From Methyloceanibacter sp. (GTDB lineage: Bacteria > Pseudomonadota > Alphaproteobacteria > Rhizobiales > Methyloligellaceae), in contig JAENXG010000157.1 in assembly GCA_016649675.1 (NCBI GenBank), forward strand, positions 1 through 5,809: a stretch of 5,809 nt of DNA, in the 5' to 3' direction. The number at the start of each line of letters is the position of its first letter. The first letter of the stretch is position 1. The notes under the pieces were generated by a model, which was given only the letters and a program-made list of their open reading frames with translations, made no database searches and was not told where the DNA came from. Both the position numbers and the translations under genes were made by a program. Shown piece by piece: positions 1 to 5,788 of the stretch.

Positions 1-106
1 GCAGCCGGTCTGTTTAGGCGGGAGCTGCTTGCCCCGCGGCCGGTTTCTATGGTTCAAGTGGGATACTCTTTCGGGTTCTGATCGGGGAATGGGGACCCGC
101 GCATAC

Positions 107-1339
107 GTGAACAGCGATTTCCACAGAATCAAACGGCTGCCGCCTTACGTCTTCGAGCAGGTGAACAAGCTCAAGGCCGAGGCGCGCGCCCGCGGCGACG
201 ACATCGTCGATTTCGGCATGGGCAATCCCGACATGCCGACGCCCGAGCATATCGTGGCCAAGCTGGTTGAGACGGTGCGCGATCCCCGCACCAACCGCTA
301 CTCCGCCTCGAAGGGAATTCAGGGGTTGCGCAAGGCGCAAGCCGCTTATTATGCGCGGCGCTTCGGCGTGAAGCTCGATCCCGCCACGCAGGTCGTGGCC
401 ACGCTCGGTTCCAAGGAAGGCTTCGCCAACGTTGCCCAGGCGATCACCGCTCCCGGCGACGTGATTCTCGTGCCGAACCCGACTTATCCCATCCACGAGT
501 TCGGCTTCATCATGTCGGGCGGCGTCATCCGGCATCTGCCGGCGAGCACGGACTCCCAGTTCATGACCTCGCTCGACAAAGCGGTGCGCCACTCGGTGCC
601 GAAGCCGTCGGCGCTCGTCCTCAATTATCCTGCCAATCCCACGGCCGTTGTCGCCGATCTCGACTTCTATCGGGAGGTGGTCGCCTTCGCCAAGAAGCAC
701 GAGCTGATCGTGCTCTCCGATCTTGCTTATGCCGAGATCTATTTCGACGGCGAGCCGCCCCCCTCGATCCTGCAGGTCCCGGGCGCCATGGACATCGCGG
801 TGGAGTTCACGACGCTCTCCAAGACCTACGCCATGCCCGGCTGGCGCGTCGGCTTCGCCGTCGGCAACGAGCGCCTGATCCATGCGCTCACCCGCGTGAA
901 GTCCTATCTCGATTATGGCGCCTATACTCCGATCCAGGTCGCTGCCACCGCGGCGCTGAACGGCCCGCAAGACTGCATCGATGAGATCCGCGCGATCTAT
1001 AAGCGCCGCCGCGATTGCCTGGTCGATGCCCTGACGCGGGCTGGCTGGCCGATCCCGTCGCCGCCCGCCACCATGTTCGCCTGGGCGCCGATCCCCGAGA
1101 TGTTCGCTCATCTCGGCTCGCTCGAATTCTCCAAGCTCATCCTCGAAAAAGCCTCGGTCGCCGTCTCGCCCGGGGTGGGTTTCGGCGAGTATGGCGAGGG
1201 CTACGTCCGCATCGCGCTCGTGGAGAACGAGCAGCGTATCCGCCAAGCCGCCCGCAACATTCGGAAGTTCCTCTCCGAATCCGCCAAGACCATGCACAAC
1301 GTCATTCCCATTGCCTCTAAGGCGAATCGGTCGTTCTGA
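107..1339 (+). CDS. PLP-dependent class I/II aminotransferase (alanine / LL-diaminopimelate aminotransferase-like)
   Basis: This is a fold-type I aminotransferase that moves an amino group between an amino acid and a 2-oxo acid in the cytoplasm, using pyridoxal phosphate. Numbered from the GTG at 107 (410 aa), the landmarks are GMGNPD at 37-42, a YSASKG substrate-loop motif from 65, NYPANP at 173-178, SDLAY with the cofactor-contacting Asp205 and Tyr208, the Schiff-base lysine Lys239 in SKTYAMPGWR, and the carboxylate-binding arginine Arg368 in YVRIALVEN. The length is normal for the family. The start is uncertain. The reading frame is open back to 29, and an ATG at 89 has its GGGGA directly abutting it, which is too close. 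GTG at 107 has GGGGA 11 bases upstream and gives the short N-terminus (NSDFHRIKRLPPYVF) expected of relatives. Such proteins are often labelled LL-diaminopimelate aminotransferase or AlaC. The substrate cannot be read from sequence; placement 7 bases before homoserine dehydrogenase suggests a role in aspartate-family or alanine metabolism. Confidence 0.93.
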   Translation: MNSDFHRIKRLPPYVFEQVNKLKAEARARGDDIVDFGMGNPDMPTPEHIVAKLVETVRDPRTNRYSASKGIQGLRKAQAAYYARRFGVKLDPATQVVATLGSKEGFANVAQAITAPGDVILVPNPTYPIHEFGFIMSGGVIRHLPASTDSQFMTSLDKAVRHSVPKPSALVLNYPANPTAVVADLDFYREVVAFAKKHELIVLSDLAYAEIYFDGEPPPSILQVPGAMDIAVEFTTLSKTYAMPGWRVGFAVGNERLIHALTRVKSYLDYGAYTPIQVAATAALNGPQDCIDEIRAIYKRRRDCLVDALTRAGWPIPSPPATMFAWAPIPEMFAHLGSLEFSKLILEKASVAVSPGVGFGEYGEGYVRIALVENEQRIRQAARNIRKFLSESAKTMHNVIPIASKANRSF

Positions 1340-1346
1340 TCCTCCG

Positions 1347-2669
1347 ATGACGCATGTATTGAAGCTTGGGCTCGCCGGGGTCGGCACCGTCGGCAGCGGT
1401 CTGTTGCGGCTCCTCGCGGCGCGCAAGGACACGCTCGCCGCGCGCGCCGGGCGCCCGCTCGAGGTCGTCGCCGTGTCGGCGCTCAACCGGCACAAGAACC
1501 GCGACGCCGACATCTCTGGCTTCCGCTTCGTAGAAGACCCGGTCGCTCTCGCCAAGGATCCGGAGATCGACGTCTTCGTCGAGCTGATCGGCGGCGAGGG
1601 GGGCGTGGCCAAGCAGGCAGTGGAGGCGGCGCTCAGCTCGGGCAAGCACGTCGTCACCGCTAACAAGGCACTCCTTGCCCATCACGGCGTGAGCCTCGCT
1701 GCGCTTGCCGAGAAGAACGGCGTGGCGCTCAACTTCGAGGGGGCCGTCGCCGGCGGCATCCCCGTGGTCAAGGTCATCCGCGAGAGCCTGCAAGGCAATG
1801 ACATCTCCCGCGTCTACGGCATCCTCAACGGCACCTGCAATTACATCCTCACCCTCATGGAGCAGGAGGGCAGGAGCTTCGCCGATGTGTTGAAGGAGGC
1901 GCAGACGCAGGGCTATGCCGAAGCCGATCCCACCTTCGATATCGGCGGGTTCGACACCGCCCATAAGCTCGCTCTCCTGACGAGCCTTGCCTTCGGCACG
2001 CGCGCGAGCTTCGAGTCCATCTATGTCGAGGGCATCGAGACAATCACGCCGGCCGATATCGAGGCTGCCGGCGATCTTGGCTACCGCATCAAGCTCCTGG
2101 GCGTGGCACTTCGCACCGAGAGCGGCATCGAGCAGCGCGTGCATCCGACCATGGTGCCGAAGGACACGGCCATCGCCGAGGTCGACGGCGTGTCCAATTG
2201 CGTCGCCATCGACGGCGACTTCGTGGGCGACGTCATGCTGATCGGGCCCGGCGCTGGCGGCGGCCCCACGGCCTCCGCCGTGACGAGCGACCTGTTCGAC
2301 ATCGCCCGCGGCCTTATCCTGCCGCCCTTCGGCACCAAGGCCAAAAATCTGAAGCCCTACAAGAAGGCGCAGATGCGGGCGCACGAAGGCGGTTATTATA
2401 TCCGGCTCTCGGTCTATGATCGGACCGGCGCTTTCGCCGCGATTGCCGGCCGCATGGCGGAGCAGGGGATCTCCATCGAGAGCATCGTCCAGCGCCGCCG
2501 TCGCGCCGAGCTACCTGGCTTCAAGCGGCGGCATGAAGGATCGCCGGCCGCCGTGGTGATGATCACCCATCAAACCACGGAGGCCGCGATCCGCAAGGCT
2601 TTGGCCGGGATCGAGCGGGACGGTAATGTCGATGCGAAGCCACAGATGATCCGCATCGAAAAACTGTGA
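1347..2669 (+). CDS. hom: Homoserine dehydrogenase with C-terminal ACT domain
   Basis: The enzyme reduces L-aspartate 4-semialdehyde to L-homoserine with NAD(P)H, the branch point leading to threonine, methionine and isoleucine. The 440-aa protein has an N-terminal Rossmann fold with GVGTVG at 11-16, TANKALL at 104-110 containing the expected catalytic Lys107, NGTCNYIL at 161-168, and the family signature running from EADPTFDIGG (192-201) to Asp203 and Lys207, which match the Asp/Lys pair of characterised homoserine dehydrogenases. GPGAGGGPT lies at 300-308. Residues from about 350 to 436 form an ACT domain (YIRLSVYDRTGAFAAIAGRM), the usual site of feedback control, probably by threonine. The length is typical of the monofunctional bacterial enzyme; no aspartate kinase domain is attached. 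ATG 1347 fits because MTHVLKLGLAGVG gives a normal N-terminus. No convincing Shine-Dalgarno is seen, and the aminotransferase stop is 7 bases upstream, so translational coupling is likely. The ACT loop at 383-395 is unusually basic. Confidence 0.97.
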   Translation: MTHVLKLGLAGVGTVGSGLLRLLAARKDTLAARAGRPLEVVAVSALNRHKNRDADISGFRFVEDPVALAKDPEIDVFVELIGGEGGVAKQAVEAALSSGKHVVTANKALLAHHGVSLAALAEKNGVALNFEGAVAGGIPVVKVIRESLQGNDISRVYGILNGTCNYILTLMEQEGRSFADVLKEAQTQGYAEADPTFDIGGFDTAHKLALLTSLAFGTRASFESIYVEGIETITPADIEAAGDLGYRIKLLGVALRTESGIEQRVHPTMVPKDTAIAEVDGVSNCVAIDGDFVGDVMLIGPGAGGGPTASAVTSDLFDIARGLILPPFGTKAKNLKPYKKAQMRAHEGGYYIRLSVYDRTGAFAAIAGRMAEQGISIESIVQRRRRAELPGFKRRHEGSPAAVVMITHQTTEAAIRKALAGIERDGNVDAKPQMIRIEKL

Positions 2670-2683
2670 TAGTGAATGTCTAA

Positions 2684-2716
2684 CCCTACACGTGACGACT
2701 AAAGATCGCGTGAGGG
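2684..2716 (+). promoter_or_regulatory. Candidate leader hairpin in the hom-glpX gap
   Basis: CCCT (2684-2687) and CACG (2689-2692) pair with CGTG (2709-2712) and AGGG (2713-2716). This gives an 8-bp stem with one bulged A and a 16-base loop that can add a 3-bp inner helix. The stem ends one base before the glpX ribosome binding site. No U-tract follows, so a standard intrinsic terminator is unlikely. A role as processing site, mRNA stabiliser or translation modulator is inference only. Confidence 0.3.
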
Positions 2717-2717
2717 C

Positions 2718-2725
2718 AGGGAGGA
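2718..2725 (+). promoter_or_regulatory. Strong ribosome binding site for glpX
   Basis: AGGGAGGA lies 6 bases before the GTG at 2732. It is the best Shine-Dalgarno match in the window and decides the glpX start in favour of this GTG over the adjacent TTG at 2735. Confidence 0.8.
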
Positions 2726-2731
2726 TCGAAC

Positions 2732-3721
2732 GTGTTGAAGGCTGCGGCCAGGACCGAGCTCGACGGCGCTTTGGCGCTCGACATCGTTCGCGTGACCGAG
2801 GCGACGGCCGTGGCTGCGGCTCTATGGCGTGGCCGTGGCAACGAGGCCGCCGCTGACGAGGCTGCCGCTGCCGCCATGTACCGGGAGCTCGCGCGCCTGC
2901 CGATCGAAGGGGTGGTCGTCGTCGGTGAAGGCGAAGAGAACGAGACGCCGCTCCTCTATATCGGCGAGACCGTCGGCGCCGGCGGGGGAGCGGGACATAA
3001 GGTCGATCTTGCGGTCGATCCCGTGGAGGGCTCGACCCTGTGCGCCAAAGCGCTCCCCAATGCGCTCTCGGTGCTGGCCATGGCCGAGCGCGGCAGCCTG
3101 TTGAAGGTGCCCACCATCTACATGGACAAGGTCGCCATCGGCCCGGGCTTCCCCGAAGGCCTGGTCGATCTCGACGCGTCTCCCGCCGATAATCTCAAGG
3201 CGCTCGCTTTGGCCAAGGGCGTGCCGGTGAGCGAGATCACCGTCTGCATCCTCGACCGCCCGCGCCACGCCAAGCTGATCGAGGAGGTGCGCGCCTCGGG
3301 TGCCGCCCTTCGCCTCATCGGCGATGGCGACATTGCCGGCGTGATCCACGTGACGGAGCCGTTGGAGACCGGCATCGACATCTATATGGGCACTGGCGGC
3401 GCGCCCGAAGGCGTGCTCGCGGCCGCGGCGCTCGCCTGCATCGGTGGCCAGATGCAAGGGAGGCTGGTGGCGGCGAACGAGCAGCATCGCGCGCGCGCCC
3501 GTGCCGCGGGCATTGTCGATCTCGGCCGCAAATATACCATGCGCGATATGATCATGGGCGATCTCTCCTTTGCCGCCACCGGCATCACCGATGGCTCTTT
3601 GCTCGAAGGCGTGCGTTTCACCAGGGAGGCGATTTTCACCCATACCGTGGTGATGCGCGCCTCGACCCGCACGGTGCGCTGGATCAGGACCGAGCACCCC
3701 GACATCAGCAAGTTCGACTGA
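2732..3721 (+). CDS. glpX: Class II fructose-1,6-bisphosphatase (GlpX), possibly also sedoheptulose-1,7-bisphosphatase
   Basis: GlpX hydrolyses fructose 1,6-bisphosphate to fructose 6-phosphate in gluconeogenesis and, in autotrophic or methylotrophic relatives, in the Calvin cycle, where it may also act on sedoheptulose bisphosphate. The 329-aa length is near the E. coli protein (336). Metal-binding positions are retained: Asp42 in AADEAA, Glu66 in GEGEEN, and Asp96 and Glu99 in VDPVEGS. Also present are Tyr130 in IYMDKVAIGPG, RPRH at 176-179, GGAPEGV with Glu226, and the C-terminal FAATGITDGSLLEGV. Some neighbouring positions differ from the usual pattern: the normal GEGExDEAP reads GEGEENETP (Asn70), the Thr after DPxEG is Ser101, and the GRGD-K loop reads GRGNEAA. 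These may alter activity or simply be lineage variation. GTG 2732 is supported by AGGGAGGA at a 6-base spacing. The gene is co-directional with hom (62-base gap) and recJ (67-base gap), so co-transcription is plausible. Confidence 0.95.
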   Translation: MLKAAARTELDGALALDIVRVTEATAVAAALWRGRGNEAAADEAAAAAMYRELARLPIEGVVVVGEGEENETPLLYIGETVGAGGGAGHKVDLAVDPVEGSTLCAKALPNALSVLAMAERGSLLKVPTIYMDKVAIGPGFPEGLVDLDASPADNLKALALAKGVPVSEITVCILDRPRHAKLIEEVRASGAALRLIGDGDIAGVIHVTEPLETGIDIYMGTGGAPEGVLAAAALACIGGQMQGRLVAANEQHRARARAAGIVDLGRKYTMRDMIMGDLSFAATGITDGSLLEGVRFTREAIFTHTVVMRASTRTVRWIRTEHPDISKFD

Positions 3722-3746
3722 CAGGGAGGGCGCCCCGAATCGGCTA

Positions 3747-3776
3747 CACTCGCGATTGGAAGAAGATCAGCGAGTG
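3747..3776 (+). promoter_or_regulatory. Candidate hairpin over the recJ translation-initiation region
   Basis: CACTCGC (3747-3753) is perfectly complementary to GCGAGTG (3770-3776), with a 16-base purine-rich loop between them. The right arm overlaps GAGTGGA (3772-3778), the only Shine-Dalgarno-like sequence at a usable distance from the recJ GTG at 3789. Folding could therefore limit recJ translation. This is inferred from pairing alone. Confidence 0.35.
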
Positions 3777-3788
3777 GATTAGCGTGGC

Positions 3789-5624
3789 GTGACGGCGGCC
3801 CTGAAATATCAAACACTGGAAGGCGAACCCACGCCGGCGCTTCTTGGCGTTGCGCATTCCGCGCGCGGACGCCGCTGGGTCGAGCGCCTCGATCCTGCGC
3901 GCGCGCTTGCCGCTACGGCAATATCGCAGGCGCATGGCTTGCCGGAGCTGCTCGGCCGCGTTCTTGCCGCCCGCGGCGCCGACACCCACACCGTCTCCCG
4001 CTATCTCGACCCGTCCCTCCGCACCCTTCTGCCCGACCCGGCCCGCCTGCAAGACATGGAGAGGGCAGCGGAGCGCTTTGCTTCAGCCATCAGGGACGCC
4101 GAGCCCGTCGCCGTGTTCGGCGACTACGATGTCGATGGCGCGGCGTCCGTCGCCCTGATCGAGCGCTTCTTGCGCGCCCATGGGCAGGATGTCGTGACCT
4201 ATATTCCTGACCGGCTCACCGAGGGCTATGGGCCGACGCCGGCGGCACTCACCGGCCTCGCCAAAGATGGCGCGCGCCTCATCCTTACCGTCGATTGCGG
4301 CACTACGGCAGACGCTGCGATCGCTGCCGCCAACGAAAGCGGCGCCGAGATTATCGTCATCGATCACCACCAGGCCGACGAGGCGCTGCCCCCGGCCTTC
4401 GCGGTGGTGAACCCCAACCGCCAGGACGATCTCTCCGGTCAAGGCCATCTCGCTGCCGCGGGTGTCGTGTTCCTGTTCCTCGTGGCCACAACGCGGGTGC
4501 TCCGCCGCGAGGGCTATTATCGCGACCGCACCGAGCCTGACCTCTTGAGCCTCCTCGACCTCGTAGCGCTCGCCACGGTTTGCGACGTGGTGCCGCTGAA
4601 GGAAGCGAACCGCGCGTTCGTGGCGAAGGGACTCAAGGTCATGCGGCTTAGGCAAAATCAAGGTTTGCGCGCTCTTGCCGACGAGGCCCGCATTGATGAA
4701 GCGCCGAGCGTTTATACGCTCGGCTTCATCTTAGGCCCCCGCATCAATGCCGGCGGCAGGATCGGCGCTTCGAGCCTCGGCGCGCGGCTGCTCGCTTCAG
4801 ACGACGAGATCGAGGCGCGCGCGATTGCGGCCAAGCTCGAAGCTCTCAATACCGAGCGGCGGGCGATCGAGGAGCGCATGCTCGAGGAAGCCTTCGCGGC
4901 TGCTGAAGCCTCCCTTGCCGCTTCGTCCGATCAGCCTTTGCTCTTTCTCAGCGCCGAAGGCTGGCATAAGGGCCTGCTCGGGCTGATTGCAGGGCGCATC
5001 GCCGAGCGCTTCCGTCTTCCAGCCTTTGTCTCGGCGTTGGAGCCTGACGGCACCGCCACGGGATCGGCGCGCTCGATCGCCTCCGTCGATCTTGGCGCCG
5101 CGGTGAGGGCGGCCCTGCAAGAAGGGCTCCTCGTCAAAGGCGGCGGCCACGCCATGGCGGCAGGGTTCAAGCTCGAGCGGCGCAAGCAAGAGGCGGTGCA
5201 GGCCTTTCTGCTCGAGCGCCTGGCAAGACCGGTGGCCCAAGCCATGGCCATTCGCCATCTCGCCATTGACGGCGCTCTTTCCTCCGGCGGCGCGAGCAAG
5301 GAGCTGATGGACCTGCTCGATCGCGCCGGGCCTTTCGGGCCTGGTCACCCCGAGCCGCGCTTCGTCTTCCCGGCCCACCGCTTGAGCCGCGTGCGCCGCA
5401 TCAAGGGTCTCCATGTCCGCTGCACGCTTTCCGCCTCTGACGGGGCACGCATCGAGGCTTGCGCCTTCCGCGTGGCCGACACGCCGTTAGGGGCACTTCT
5501 CTTGGCAGGCGAGGGGCTGCCGCTTCACATCACCGGGCACTTGCGCCGGACGAGCTGGCAGGGCCGCGAAAGCGTCGAGCTCATGATAGAGGACGCGGCC
5601 GACCCGCAGGCGAGCCGGCCATAG
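3789..5624 (+). CDS. recJ: Single-stranded-DNA-specific 5'-3' exonuclease RecJ
   Basis: RecJ degrades single-stranded DNA 5' to 3' in RecF-pathway recombination, mismatch repair and base-excision repair. The 611-aa protein shows the DHH phosphoesterase core in order: GDYDVDGA with Asp112, Asp114 and Asp116; TVDCG with Asp169; the DHH triad at 192-194; and VCDVVPL with Asp266. GPRINAGGRIG (316-326) follows, then a helical linker around 340-380, and a DHHA1 domain ending in GGGHAMAAG (451-459). The region from about 515, starting PFGPGHPEPRF, matches the OB-fold DNA-binding domain. All expected metal ligands are present, so the enzyme should be active. It is slightly longer than E. coli RecJ (577 aa), with an N-terminal extension before the core. 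The start is well constrained: an in-frame TAG lies at 3780-3782, so GTG 3789 is the first usable start. The nearby Shine-Dalgarno is weak (GAGTGGA) and lies in a predicted hairpin. The gap to glpX is 67 bases; the stop codon is built into a downstream hairpin. Confidence 0.97.
   Translation: MTAALKYQTLEGEPTPALLGVAHSARGRRWVERLDPARALAATAISQAHGLPELLGRVLAARGADTHTVSRYLDPSLRTLLPDPARLQDMERAAERFASAIRDAEPVAVFGDYDVDGAASVALIERFLRAHGQDVVTYIPDRLTEGYGPTPAALTGLAKDGARLILTVDCGTTADAAIAAANESGAEIIVIDHHQADEALPPAFAVVNPNRQDDLSGQGHLAAAGVVFLFLVATTRVLRREGYYRDRTEPDLLSLLDLVALATVCDVVPLKEANRAFVAKGLKVMRLRQNQGLRALADEARIDEAPSVYTLGFILGPRINAGGRIGASSLGARLLASDDEIEARAIAAKLEALNTERRAIEERMLEEAFAAAEASLAASSDQPLLFLSAEGWHKGLLGLIAGRIAERFRLPAFVSALEPDGTATGSARSIASVDLGAAVRAALQEGLLVKGGGHAMAAGFKLERRKQEAVQAFLLERLARPVAQAMAIRHLAIDGALSSGGASKELMDLLDRAGPFGPGHPEPRFVFPAHRLSRVRRIKGLHVRCTLSASDGARIEACAFRVADTPLGALLLAGEGLPLHITGHLRRTSWQGRESVELMIEDAADPQASRP
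4695..4730 (+). repeat. Imperfect inverted repeat (hairpin) inside recJ
   Basis: GATGAAG (4695-4701) pairs with CTTCATC (4724-4730), and CCGAGCG (4704-4710) pairs with CGCTCGG (4717-4723). A further T-A pair (4711-4716) closes a 4-base loop. The result is a 15-bp stem with a single 2-base bulge (CG, 4702-4703). The segment encodes RecJ residues 303-314 (DEAPSVYTLGFI), just before GPRINAGGRIG, and the frame is intact. No U-run follows. The function, if any, is unknown. Confidence 0.75.
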
Positions 5625-5644
5625 CCCGCGCGTTCTTGCGGGCT
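5623..5644 (+). terminator. Candidate terminator or processing hairpin after recJ
   Basis: AGCCCGC (5623-5629) and GCGGGCT (5638-5644) form a perfect 7-bp GC-rich stem with an 8-base loop. The left arm starts inside the recJ stop codon. There is no clean U-tract: the nearest run is CTTTCT at 5654-5659, 9 bases after the stem. It may be a weak intrinsic terminator or a structure protecting the 3' end of the message. Confidence 0.45.
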
Positions 5645-5664
5645 GGAGCAAAGCTTTCTATATC
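5636..5664 (+). promoter_or_regulatory. Candidate sigma-70-type promoter for tRNA-Glu
   Basis: TTGCGG (5636-5641) as -35 and TATATC (5659-5664) as -10 are separated by 17 bases. This would place the start of transcription about 7-10 bases upstream of the mature tRNA. The GC-rich stretch between the -10 and the tRNA resembles the discriminator of stable-RNA promoters. The match to consensus is partial (3 of 6 and 4 of 6), and the -35 overlaps the recJ hairpin. Confidence 0.4.
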
Positions 5665-5680
5665 ACGGGGCTCGGAGCGC

Positions 5681-5755
5681 GCCCCCTTCGTCTAATGGTT
5701 AGGACGTCAGGTTTTCAACCTGAAAACAGGAGTTCAATTCTCCTAGGGGGTACCA
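5681..5755 (+). tRNA. tRNA-Glu (anticodon UUC)
   Basis: The full cloverleaf can be drawn by hand. The acceptor stem is GCCCCCT (5681-5687) with AGGGGGT (5745-5751), closed by a terminal G-U pair. The D stem is GTCT (5690-5693) with GGAC (5702-5705). The anticodon stem is TCAGG (5707-5711) with CCTGA (5719-5723), around the loop TTTTCAA with anticodon TTC at 5714-5716. The variable region is 4 bases. The T stem is AGGAG (5728-5732) with CTCCT (5740-5744), around TTCAATT. The discriminator is A (5752) and CCA is encoded (5753-5755). It reads GAA and GAG codons and also supplies Glu-tRNA for tetrapyrrole synthesis in organisms using the C5 route, although most Alphaproteobacteria use the ALA synthase route instead. 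The 3' end is directly followed by sequence with repeats, a common place for element integration. Confidence 0.96.
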
Positions 5756-5770
5756 ATGAAATCAATTGGT
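5752..5770. repeat. Inverted repeat abutting the tRNA-Glu 3' end
   Basis: ACCAAT (5752-5757) and ATTGGT (5765-5770) are perfect 6-base inverted repeats separated by 7 bases (GAAATCA). The left arm includes the discriminator base and CCA of the tRNA. The geometry, short inverted arms around a 7-base spacer, resembles a core-type site of a tyrosine recombinase. It could equally be a small hairpin acting in tRNA 3' processing. Confidence 0.5.
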
Positions 5771-5788
5771 TAGCCAAGTCCTGACCAA

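Noticed and set aside
18..37. Weak inverted repeat in the leader (GCGGG with CCCGC)
   Set aside because: Only 5 bp with a 10-base loop in GC-rich DNA; expected by chance and not followed by a U-tract.
47..1666. Long minus-strand open frame (539 codons) opposite the aminotransferase and hom
   Set aside because: It runs antisense across two well-recognised genes, has low-complexity His/Arg/Gly/Asp-rich content with no domain, and is typical of shadow frames in GC-rich DNA.
1317..2384. Minus-strand open frame (355 codons) opposite hom
   Set aside because: It is fully antisense to a conserved enzyme, with no recognisable motif and biased composition; a GC-rich shadow.
3001..3020. Short direct repeat GGTCGATC in glpX
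   Set aside because: It arises from encoding VDLAVD twice with the same codons in a conserved part of the protein.
2822..3697. Minus-strand open frame (291 codons) opposite glpX
   Set aside because: Same pattern: antisense to a recognised gene with no family features.
3713..3750. Possible promoter before recJ (TTCGAC and TACACT)
   Set aside because: The spacer would be 26 bases, far from the usual 16-18, and neither hexamer is strong.
4083..5414. Minus-strand open frames opposite recJ (4083-4661 and 4797-5414)
   Set aside because: Antisense to the conserved DHH and DHHA1 domains of RecJ, with no motifs of their own.
5459..5695. Plus-strand frame overlapping the end of recJ and running into the tRNA
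   Set aside because: It lies out of frame within recJ and reads into the tRNA gene; Arg/Ala-rich composition marks it as a shadow.
5711..5727. Alternative pairing GTTTTC with GAAAAC inside the tRNA
   Set aside because: It competes with a normal anticodon arm in an otherwise perfect cloverleaf; similar anticodon-arm sequences are common in tRNA-Glu.
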